This document shows, in pieces, positions 38,701 to 50,700 of a stretch of 64,000 bases of DNA. The translations under genes were made by a program, and so were the position numbers. Source of the DNA: Gordionus sp. m RMFG-2023 (lineage: Eukaryota > Nematomorpha > Gordioida > Chordodea > Parachordodidae). The stretch is from NCBI RefSeq assembly GCF_954871325.1, contig NC_088775.1, positions 33,767,561-33,831,560 of the forward strand. Direction: 5' to 3'. The notes below the pieces were generated by a model. That model ran no database searches, was not told where the DNA came from, and saw nothing but the letters and a program-made list of their open reading frames with translations. Position 1 is the first letter of the stretch; each line of letters opens with the position of its first letter.

Positions 38701-41700
38701 AATTTCTGTGGCATCTGACAAGTCTTCACATTTTCCTGAAGATATAAAATATAGTTTGAACTTGATTTTAATTGAGCTCAAAAACTTTAGTGGTAAAAAA
38801 AATAGATAAGTGGGAATTATGCAATTAAAATTAGATACAAGTGTTGTACATAATATTTCAGAAAGTGCATGTATATCGAAAGATATGAATGATAATTTGA
38901 ATTCACTTTTGAGTGAAATTAGAAAGCAAATATCTGAAGTTGTGATTCTGTGGAGGTTATAAAAAGTAATAGCGTTAATAATGTTGAACAAAGTGAAAGT
39001 GTATATTTGATTCTACGTGAGATCAGGGAAATTAAAGAAAATTTAAAGAGCTTTTCTAGAGACATATATACACATAAAAATAAAAAAAAAAAATTTTTGT
39101 GAATTGTTGTGGCCGAAAAGGTCATAATGAAAAAAATTATTTTCGCGTAATCGAAAAATTAATGAAAATGTTAATGCAAAAATAAGTTATAAAAATTGTC
39201 ATCGATGTGGTTTCTTAGATTATATAAAAATAAATTGCATCGTGAAAGAAGTAAATTTTAAAAATGGTTTCCGCAGAGATCACCAGTATTGATAAACCCG
39301 GTAGTTCGTAACATGAAAAATCCTATCATTTCAAATTTAAATGAAATAGAGTGCCCGATTGTGTTTCAGATGTGAAGAAATGGGTCATATTGCTATGCAT
39401 TGTCCAATCCATGAGTGGATTGCAGTAACTATATGATTTGCGAGAAAATCATATAAAAATCGAAAAACCATATATTTATAATAATAAAATTTTTAATATA
39501 TGTAAAAAATTCTTTGGATATATTTAATAAAAAATACAATTGTCATGGGATTGATAGTTGTAAAACGAATTTTAACTCTAATAAAAAGATTTGCAGTGTT
39601 GGAAATTTTTATTGTCATTTTGATGAAATAAAATTTTTTATTGACTAATAATCTTAATAAAAAGGAATTTTGTAATAAGAAAGGTGGGAAATATCCATGG
39701 GAGATTTATAATAAAAAAATTAATAATATTCAGAGGCCATTAAATTCAGGGATGAATATTAGCAGGAATATAAATTATATTGAAAGTGAAAATATAAATA
39801 TAATAAATATTTTTAAGCCTATTAAAACATAAAATTTTAATGGCTGAAAGATTGAATGAACAATGCTTGTGTCATCGGGTTAAATTGAGGATACTCATTA
39901 ATTCTGATATTTGTGGAATTTCCGATGAATTAATTGTTATAGTTCTAAAAGTACATTGAAATTAATGAAAATCAAATGGTTGATTTTGAATTTAATAAAT
40001 TTTGTGAAGATATATCTATTTAAATGGAAAAATATTGTATAATTTTTGAAGACACTTTGCTGTGTTTTGAGTAGAAAAAAGAATCGAAGAAGAGTTAGAT
40101 CTTGGGTCAAAAATGGCATAAAATATTTATTGCCTAGAATTGAAGAAATTATGAACAATTTAAAATGTGCCAATATTTTTCAAAAGTTGATTTTTCTTCA
40201 GCTTATTTATAGTTATCTTTGAAGGAGGAAGGAAATTCGTAAATTGTTTATGATAACGACTCCTAAAGCATCATTTGCCTTTTGTAGGTTACCGTTTGGA
40301 TTAAGTGTGACAGCGCCGATTTTTCAGCGTACTATGTCACTGTTTTCCAGAGATTAGAAAGTTTATTTTATTATATGGATGATGTGTTGATAACTGGGGT
40401 GACACCATAGCAACATAATCAACGTCCTGAAAAAGTTAAGAAAATTCGTGATAAAGATTTGAGCCAGTAAAGAAAAAAGTGTTCTTGGTGTAACCGAAAT
40501 TGTATATTAGGGTCATCAAATTAATGGGGTCGAAGTGAAACTGCTTGATAAAAATTTTAAAAATATATTAAATATGAATTAGCTAAAGATAATGCTGAGG
40601 TGCAGTCCTTTTTGGGCATGGTAAATTATTATCATAGTTTGGTGGAAAATTTTGCAAATGAGGCATCTCCACCATATGATTTATTAAAGGTGTTGAGTGA
40701 AAAATTGAACAACAAAGTGCTTTCGAAATATTAAGGAATAAAATTTGCGAAGAGACACTTTTAGTGTGTTTTAATAACGATTTAGAAATAATCAAGGCAG
40801 TAGATGCATCCAATAAAGGTGTCGGAGGCGCGTTATTACATCTAATTGATGGTTTAGAGAGATCAATTATTTTTTTTCAAGAATTTTTCATGAAGTTAAA
40901 ACCCGGTATTCTGTTATTGAACAGGAAGCCCTTGCGATTATTTTAGATTAACAAAGTGTGAATATTTAATTGGTAAAAAATTCGTGATTTATACTCATCA
41001 TAAACCCTTGATTCATTTGTTTTAAAAAGATAACAAAGAATTAATGATGTCGAGATTACAACGTTGGTTGTTACTTGTGGGAAGTTTAAATGTGGAAATT
41101 AAATATCGGTGAGGGAAAGAGAATCATTTGCCAGATATTTTGTCCCGATTAAGATCGGGCTGTGTAAATCTTAAAGTAATCGACAATTAAATTATAGATA
41201 GAGAAGATGCATTAATTCGCACTCTATCATATATGTTAAGAGGTCCTACCACTTGGGAAAATCTTAAAATAAATACCTTGAAAGACAAGGCTTTAAGTCA
41301 GTTAAAATTGTGTTTAGACATGATCCATATAAAAAAATATAAAAAGAATTGTCAATTGTGGACGATTGTAATAATGCGTGTAAATCATGTTGTTTTACCA
41401 TGAAAATTACGCGATTAGATTTTATGTTTATTACATACCGCTCTCTCATCAAGGCAGAGATAGGATTGAAGGTGGCCTGGTATGAATATGAAAAAATTAC
41501 AAATAAATGTGTTCCATGTAATACCTGTGCCCGCATGCCCCATAAAGGAATGGGAAGTGTGTGGCTAAGGTCAAGTCAACCGTGGGAAAGGGTCCACATA
41601 AATTTTTATTGATTTTGATAAAAAGACACATTAATTGTGGATTCATTTTCTAAATGGGTTGAATATGAAGAAGTTCATGGGTAAACGACCAAGGTTATTA

Positions 41701-44700
41701 TCAAATTATTATAAAAATTGTGGGCTAAATTTGGGATTCCAAAACAAATGTGTCTGATAGAGGTCCGGCGTTCATCACTGAAAATTTTAGACATTTTTGT
41801 ACTTGGTTACAAATAAAGCATATGTTGGCTCCACCATATCATCCTAGCTCTAATGACCAGGTTGAGAGAATGGTAACCATAGTAAAAAATTGGATTAAAA
41901 AGGCCAAACAAGAAAAAAAATGAGATATGGATGGCATAGTTATATAATAACTCTAAAAATCGGCAAGGTGTTACTCCTGTTGAATTGCTTTTGGGTCGCC
42001 ATAAATGCACTTCACACCAATTGCCTAAAAAGTTGCAATGAAAAGCGATCGCGATCTCAATAAAAAGGACAAATTTGTTCATGTTATATCATCCTCCAAT
42101 AGTATCGACCCAATAGAAGATGTGAGGCGATGGTTCTTGACGGGAAAAAATTTATTCAGATCCCCTTGTATTTTAAAAAAACATAATGAAGGAATAGGAG
42201 AGATTTACATTATATGCTAGTGGAATACTACAGAGTAGATATCAAAGGTAGAAGGTTCTATCTTCGAATAATATTTCAATTGATACCTGCATTGTGAATG
42301 CATGATTATTGTATCGAAGACATTTACTTCAAAAAAAAAATGAATATAAAACTTATTTTTTTTAATTCTCAAATAATTACTGTTTTATAAATGGCAGGTA
42401 AAATTAGTAAAAGAAAAATACAAAAAGGATCTAAGTTACCTCCGATAATATCAGACGTTAGATACGATAATAAAGAGCACTAGCCAGAAGCTTCCACATT
42501 CGAAAAAGGTGTAAACTATGTGTTAGCCCATATTTAAGGAAAAGTGTGAAAAATGTTAAATTTATTTAATTAACCAGGATAGAAATTGTTTTAAAACATT
42601 TCATAATAAATAAATATTTTTTTATACATGTATTGAGCTCAATGATGTCAAATTGTATCATGATTTTTTTACCAGTATACTATGAAATATCTAAATAAAA
42701 ATTTTACATCCTTGGTGTATATAAATGAAGATTTTTTATAAAAAGATTTTTTTAGTTTTATTTTAAAAAGTCGAGCTTTAAAGGGTTAAAAAAACAACTC
42801 GGCCCGGGTATTTAAAAAAAAATTTTTAAGGCCCGGCCTGGGTATATTCTAAAAATTTAAAATACGGCCCGGCCCTGCAGGTCTCTTGAAGACATGTGTT
42901 CTAATAAATATTTTTCGTAATAAGATTTTATATAAAATTTTTTACCTTTATATATAAGAATATTACCAAGAAAAAAAATTTGGTATTCAAAAAATAAAAA
43001 AATTATTGATGAGAGTTTTTCTTTCCTTAACATGAAAAAATTTTTTTTATAAATTTTTAATTTGAATTAAGAGACCGAGGCACCATGTTGTGATGGTGTG
43101 GTCTTACAAAAAAAATATAAAGTACGTTCTATTTATTATGTTCTACACATTATATAAATGAAAAACAAAAGTAATAAAAGGTTGAATTGTAAGTCAAAAG
43201 GCCAGCCGCGTAACCAATGTGGGGAAAGGGGGAAATCCCCCCTCCATCGCAAATTTAACTGTTTTCATAAATATCATTTTAAGCTAATAAAAATTTTACC
43301 CCCCCCCCCTCCCCCCCAATCAAAATTTTACAAATATTTGAATATCAATTTTCTAACATAAAACTTATTTTTTATAAATAAATTTTATTAAAATTTCCTT
43401 TCCTTGTGAGTACATTAACATTATTCAAAAATATTAATAAAATGGAAAAATTTTAAGTCAAAGAGATTGAAATCAAATGGTAATTTATTTTATTATTTAT
43501 ATATAATTATTTTATTAAATTCAAAATTATTAGTAAGTTAGTATTAATAAGTATTTTTAATATTAATTATTAATAAATATCTATAATTTTTTAAATATTT
43601 TATTTTTACTTCGATTTTGTAGAACAGAAGAAATAGAAATACAAAAGTTAAATAAGACTGAGCATGAAAAAAAGTAATGTGTAGTCAGAAGCGATATCAT
43701 TATTGAATTCAATTGCTCAATCAGAGTTTATCATTGCTGCTAGTTGCATCAATAAATTATTTTCCTATAGCTCACTACTTTGTAGAAATTTACAAAAACC
43801 AAATTTAGATTTGGTTCAGGTTATTGATTTGGCGGAAAATATGAACAGGTAGATGCAAAAAGAATGAATGTAGATGAATATTTTCATAATATTTATATAG
43901 ACGTTGAATCGAAGACTAAATTTTATGATATAACACTAATTAAACCTCGCCTAGCACCTGGGCAATTATTGAGATGTAAAATAAATATTGGCTCAACTGA
44001 AGAATATTATAAAATATCCACTTTCATCCCATTCTTAGATACTTTTTTATCGCAAATAAAAGTACGGTTTTTAGATAAAAATCAAGTCTTTAGCAATCTT
44101 CAAGTTTTAATACCCAAAGATCCATCTTCGTTTTCTAATGGCACTATTGATAAAATTAAATATTTAGCAAAATTTTATTCCTATGATATTGATACTGAAA
44201 TAAATTTAATCAGTGAATTCGAATTGTGGTATAAATATTTACTACGTTTAGCTATTTTACCTGAGCATGCTATTGATGCGCTCAATCGGTGTAAAGAAAC
44301 CTTGGCTCAAATTCCTAATATTTTGAAGTTGTTTTATATTCTACCATGTTTGCCTATTATAACATGTACGAATGAAAGGACTTTCCAACTTAAGAAGGTT
44401 GAAAACATATTTATGAAGTACTACTTCCGAATCTCGGCTAAATGGGTTAGCTCTGTTAAATATCCACAGAGATTTGGTTCCAACGACAAACAAAATTCTT
44501 GATGAATTGGCAACATTCCCACGAAAATTAAAAATCACATTATAATTATAGTATTTAATAAGAAGTTTAAAAAATGTTTTTTAAATTATTTTCTAGTCAA
44601 TATTTTATAGTGTTGTTAAACGCCTTGTTTTGAGGCGATTTTTAAAAAGGGCTAACTCAGTTATTTATCCAGAAAAATATTATGCAAGCCTGAAAATTTT

Positions 44701-47700
44701 GCTCATAGAAGGAGCAAAGGTCTAGACATATAGTATCGAAATTTCGAGGCTTAGTTAATATTTTTCTGGCAAGCAAATTTTATAAAAAAAATGACATTAA
44801 ACTTTCTTTCAACTTTACATTTAAAAAACTTTATTAAATATAATTACCTAACTAAAAATAATAAAAAAAGGCTTGTAATATTTATTAGCACGAATTAGTA
44901 AATAATAGTTACAAATAGAAATATAATTATTCAAATCTGATGGCTTTGGGTTCGAATCGCAGCAAATATCATTTTTTTTTCTTAATCCAACTTGGTATAT
45001 TTTTTTCCTTCTTAATCCAACTTGGTGGTTCCGTCCTTTAAGATAGTTTTTAGGCCCAGCCCGTGGCCTAACCCCTGTACCTGTATCAAAATATATTTTC
45101 TTATAATCAGGATCATCATGAAGAATGGATCCATACCATGAGTGCTTTGTGACTTCCATTGTAAATATAAAAAAAACCCCTTAAGGAAGAATCCATTCCC
45201 ACAATCTAATAAATATTTGCATTTTATATGATTACTAGCTAATGTCTCACAAGAATGACAAGGAATTAGTATTCTCTCTACTTTGATGATGGATAAATTA
45301 AAATAAGCCTATATGAGGTGTGAGAAATTTACATTATTTTGATGAGAGTTAATTCGAAAATTTTTATTATTCTTATATGTTAATGAAGTATATAAATAGG
45401 GGAGACCAGGGCTAGTCGGCGCAAGGGGCTTGTTAGTTCAAAGGATTTTATTTTAAAACCAGTAACGATTAAAAGTTGAAATTTAATTAATAGAATTCTA
45501 TAATATCCAAATTTGGGGACAAAAATAATTTATAATATTTAGCTATTTAAATTTTTATCTGTTATGACATGTTTTTGACGTGAAAATTACAATATTTTCA
45601 TTTAATATTATTAGGTTGTATTTAAAAATTAAAAGTTTAAAGATGACAAAATGGACATTATATGAAAGTTAAATATCTATTTTAATATTTGGGAAAGTTT
45701 CAGATTGATATCTAATGCTAAAATATATGTTAAGATCAGTGTTGCGTAATCGGCTAAAAACTACGCCTAAGCAAGCCTAAAAATCGGCTAAGCCTAATTA
45801 GGTAAGCCTAAAAATCGGCTAAGCCTAATTAGGTTAAGCCTAAAAATCGGCTAAGCCTATATAATCTGCTAAAAATTAGTCAAAATTCTGCATCGATGCT
45901 TAGTATTAATTATTATTTATTTATTTTAGTAAAATAATTTATTTTATTTATATTTAATGTAAATATTTTATTATTATCAACAAATATACATGATATGATT
46001 TAATAATTTTTATTTATATTATTATATTTTCAAATGAAAATAAATTTATTTATTTGATGTTATTTTAATAAAAAAAATAATATGCTGCTATATTGTAAAA
46101 TTGTAATATTCTTTTTAATATAATTTATTAGTGATTTTCACAATCTTCTTTATAAATACATCTTTTATTGAGGAATTATATTGTAAATTTTATTAGATAA
46201 ATAAACAATCTCTTAGGTGAAATCTTTTATAATTTTTTTTAAATTATCTTTTTTATTAAATGAGGTGGATTTTATGAAACTTTTTTGATGATTTTATATG
46301 ATCTTTTTAAGGATAATATTTTAATGTGACAATTGTCAATAATCGTTATTTTATAAGTTTTTTGAATTTTTTAGAAGAAAATAGGTTAAAATAAGTATTA
46401 ATAACATGTGTAAATATAAATTTAGTGAAGATGTAACAATGAAAAGTGACATTTGTCATAATCGTTATTTTTAAAGTTTTTTGAATTTTTTTGAAGAAAA
46501 TATGTTAAAATAAGTAGTAAAAACATGTTTAAATAAAAACTTAGTGAAGATGTACCATAGAAAAGTGACAATTATCATAATCGTTATTTTATAAGTTTTT
46601 GGAATTTTTTTGAAGAAAATATGTTAAAATAAGTATTAAAAACATGTTTAAATAAAAATTTAGTGAAGATGTACCATAGAAAAGTGACAATTGTCATAAT
46701 CGTTATTTTATAAGTTTTTTTGAAGAAAATATGTTAAAATAAGTATTGATAACATGTTTAAATAAAATTTAGTGAAGATGTACCATAGAAAATTGACATT
46801 GTCATAATGGTTATTTTTAAAGTTTTTTGAATTTTTTTGACGAAAATATGTTAAAATAAGTATTAATAACATGTGTAAATATAAATTTAGTGAAGATGTA
46901 CCAATGAAAAGTGACAATTGTCATATTCGTTATTTTTTAAATTTTTATAACGAAAATATGTTAAAATAAGTATTAATAACATGTGTAAATATAAATTTAG
47001 TGAAGATGTACCAATGAAAAGTGACAATTGTCATAATCGTTATTCTTAAAGTTTTTTGAATTTTTTTGACGAAAATATTTTAAAATATGTATATATAACA
47101 TGTTTAAATAAAAATTTAATGAAGATGTACTCTAGATAAGCGACAATTGTCATAATCATTATTTTTCAAGTTTTTTAATTTTTGTTGACGAAAATATGTT
47201 AAAATGAGTAATAATAACATGTTTAAATAAAAATTTAGTGAAGATGTAAATGGGTAAAAATATAGATTGTAAAATTAAAATTGCCTGAGTATATGCCATA
47301 GAAAAACATATGGTAATAATAGATTCTTCCCCAAAAACAGGAGCAAATTGGCATTTTATTACATTTGTTCATCGGGTCAGAAATTAATATGCAAAATTTA
47401 TATCATAATAACTAATCCTAAGTTAGAAATTATTATTTTTTTACCAATTTTCACCAGACAATCTTATTTAAAGTTTGGGTAAACTTTTTTTTCTATTTTA
47501 AAATCAATATCGATGCAAGTTAACTATTTTCGTCAAAAAAAATCAAAAAACTTTAAAAATAACGATTATGACAATTGTCGCTTATCTAGAGTACATCTTC
47601 ACTAAATTTTTATTTAAACATGTTATCAATACTTATTTTAAAATATCTTTGTCAATAAAATTCAAAAAACTTTAAAAATAACGATTATGACAATTGTCAC

Positions 47701-50700
47701 TTTTCATTGGTACATCTTCACTAAATTTATATTTACACATGTTATTAATACTTATTTTAACATATTTTCGTCAAAAAAATTCAAAATAACGATTATGACA
47801 ATTGTCACTTTTCTATGGCTTCACTAAATTTTAATTTAAACATGTTTTTAATATTTATTTTAACATATTTTCTTCAAAAAAATTCAAAAAACTTTAAAAA
47901 TAATAATTATGACAAATGTCACTTTTCATTGGTACTTCTTCACTAAATTTATATTTACACATGTTATTAATACTTATTTTAACATATTTTCTTCAAAAAA
48001 ATTCAAAAAACTTTAAAATTAACGATTATGACAAATGTCACTTTTCATTGGTACATCTTCACTAAATTTATATTTACACATGTTATTAATACTTATTTTA
48101 ACATATTTTCGTCAAAAAAATTCAAAAAAATTCAAAATAACGATTATGACAATTGTCACTTTTCTATGGCTTCACTAAATTTTAATTTAAACATGTTTTT
48201 AATATTTATTTTAACATATTTTCTTCAAAAAAATTCAAAAAACTTTAAAAATAATAATTATGACAAATGTCACTTTTCATTGGTACTTCTTCACTAAATT
48301 TATATTTACACATGTTATTAATACTTATTTTAACATATTTTCTTCAAAAAAATTCAAAAAACTTTAAAAATAGCGATTATGACAATTGTCACTTCATTGG
48401 TACATATTCACTAAATTTATATTTACACATGTTATTAATACTTATTTTAACATATTTTCGTCAAAAAAATTCAAAAAACTTTAAAAATAACGATTATGAC
48501 AATTGTCACTTTTCTATGGTACATCTTCACTAAATTTTTATTTACACATGTTATTAATACTTATTTTAACAAATTTTCGTCAAAAAAATTCAAAAAACTT
48601 TAAAATTAACCAATCTTCACTAAATTTGTATTTACACATGTTATTAATTCTTATTTTAACATATTTTCGTCAAAAAAATTCAAAAAACTTATAAAAGAAC
48701 GATTATGACAATTGTCACATTAAAATATTATCCTTAAAAAGATCATATAAAATAACATCAAAAAAGTTTCATAAAATCCACCTTATTTAATAATAAATAG
48801 ATAATTTTAAAAAAATGATAAAAGATTTCACCTAAAAGATTGTTTATTTATCTAATAAAATTTACAATATAATTCCTCAATAAAAGATGTATTTACAAAG
48901 AAGATTGTGAAAATCACTAATAAATTATATTATAAAGAATATTACATTTTTACAATATAGCAGCATATTATTTTTTTTATTAAAAAAACATCAAATAAAT
49001 AAATTTATTTTCATTTCAAAATATAATATAAATAAAAAATATTAAATCATATCATGTTTATTTGTTGATAATAATAAAATATTTACATTAAATATAAATA
49101 AATTATTTTACTAAAATAAATAAATAATAATTAATGCTAAGCATCGATGCAGAATTTTGACTAATTTATTTTAGCCAATTTTTAGGCTTAGCCCATTTTT
49201 AGGCTTAGCCGATTTTTAGGCTTAGCCTAATTAGGCTTAGCCGATTTTTAGGCTATACCTAATTAGGCTTAGCCGATTTTTCCACCTAAAATCTCGGCTA
49301 AGCCGTTTTTAGTCGGCTAAAATTAGCCGATTACGCAACACTAGTTAAGATCATATTAGTAATATTACCACCATTGAGGTTAGTTGAATCGTGGCTTGCC
49401 GGCGCAATCAAACAATTAATTTTTATAATATAATGGTACGTAAATATATCCGCAAATTCAAAATCGAAAGATTTTTAATATTAATATAATTATTATATAA
49501 ATTCATTAATATAATTATTATATAAATTCATTAATATAATTATTATATAAATTCATTAATATAATTATTATATAAATTCATTAATATAATTATTATATAA
49601 ATTCATTAATATAATTATTATATAAATTCATTAATATAATTATTATATAAATTCATTAATATAATTATTATATAAATTCATTAATATAATTATTATATAA
49701 ATTCATTAATATAATTTTCCATAATATACATTTCAATTTTAATATGATATCAGACCTAAATAAATATCTTGCAAACTTAAATCTTCATATATATTGTGAT
49801 AATATAATATATATTTTATAATATATAGTGATATTATAATATATATTGTTATTATATATTTTCATAGATATAACATACATTTTTAGTATATAAATTTTAG
49901 TCTGATAATAAGATCAATTATTTAAAATGAATTATATCTATCAAACACATATTTTCATACATATCTATTATAATTGACAATAAATATGATTTAAATTAAT
50001 ACATTTTATTGAATATGAATTTAGTATATATAAATTTTAGCCTGATAATAAGATCAATTATTTAAAATGAATTATATCTATCAAACACATATTTTTATAC
50101 ATTTCTATTATAATTGACAATAAATATGATATAAATTAATACCGTTATTGAATATGAATTTAGTATATTTAAATTTTAGCCAGATAATAAGATCAGGCTT
50201 AAAATTTATAAACATATAGTAAACGAATATTTTTTATATAAATATATTATAATTGGCAATATATAATATGATTTAAATTAATACATTTTATTGGATATGA
50301 AAATTTTAGTTATCATGATATAATTTTGACCTGATAATAAGGTCATATGATATTATATATTTAAATATAAAATTAGATAAATTTTGAATAAATTTATTAT
50401 TTATTTTATTAGGTATACCCACAACAAATTTTTTAATAAAATTTCTGGAACTATGCCCAAGATACGCCAAAATAATAAACAAAAAATTTTTGATGATGAA
50501 GAAAATAAAATTGTTGATTACCTTATTACCTGTAGTAAGACCTTCTATGGATTATCCGTTAAAAAGGTATTAAAAAAATTATAATATTATTATTTAAATA
50601 TTTATACATTAGATAAAGATTCAAGCTTATTATCATGCAATTCAATTATACAAAAAAATACCCAAATATTGGACAATTAATAAAATGGCTGGTGAAGAAT

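Larger units (their letters stand above)
43203..44931 (+). mobile_element. hAT element, deletion derivative (copy 2)
   Basis: Left end CAGCCGCGTAACCA matches copy 1 (CAGGCGCGTAACCA). It stays collinear with copy 1 up to about 44931 but lacks the right terminus, joining other sequence there. An AGTGTTG MITE (44609-44769) is inserted and truncated, together with some hAT sequence. Long C runs occur near 43300-43317. Confidence 0.82.
45737..49343. mobile_element. Foldback element with minisatellite arms
   Basis: Ends CAGTGTTGCGTAATCGGCT and AGCCGATTACGCAACACTA, with a perfect 8-bp duplication GTTAAGAT (45729-45736, 49344-49351), so mobilised by a hAT-type enzyme. The arms (about 45737-47250 and 47530-49343) are inverted copies of each other. 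Each has terminal 'aagcctaaaaatcggct' repeats, then about 430 bp of simple AT-rich arm, then 8-11 tandem units of 110-120 bp. Every unit contains the palindrome TGACAATTGTCA or a variant. The 47250-47520 spacer is single copy. It has no coding capacity. Confidence 0.93.

Noticed and set aside
38641-40173. Minus-strand open frames over the second gypsy fossil
   Set aside because: Antisense shadows of the plus-strand element, with no domains.
44945-44965. tRNA-like B box 'gggttcgaatcgc'
   Set aside because: The flanking bases do not form a T-stem and no A box lies at the right distance, so no tRNA gene is called.
46708-48694. Several related open frames repeating motifs such as [10 protein letters not shown]
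   Set aside because: They are translations of the tandem foldback units on either strand. The repetition comes from the DNA repeat, with no start context and no family.
49481-49716. 25-bp repeats as a CRISPR-like array
   Set aside because: The units are contiguous with no spacers, AT-only and inside a eukaryotic transposon: a simple minisatellite.
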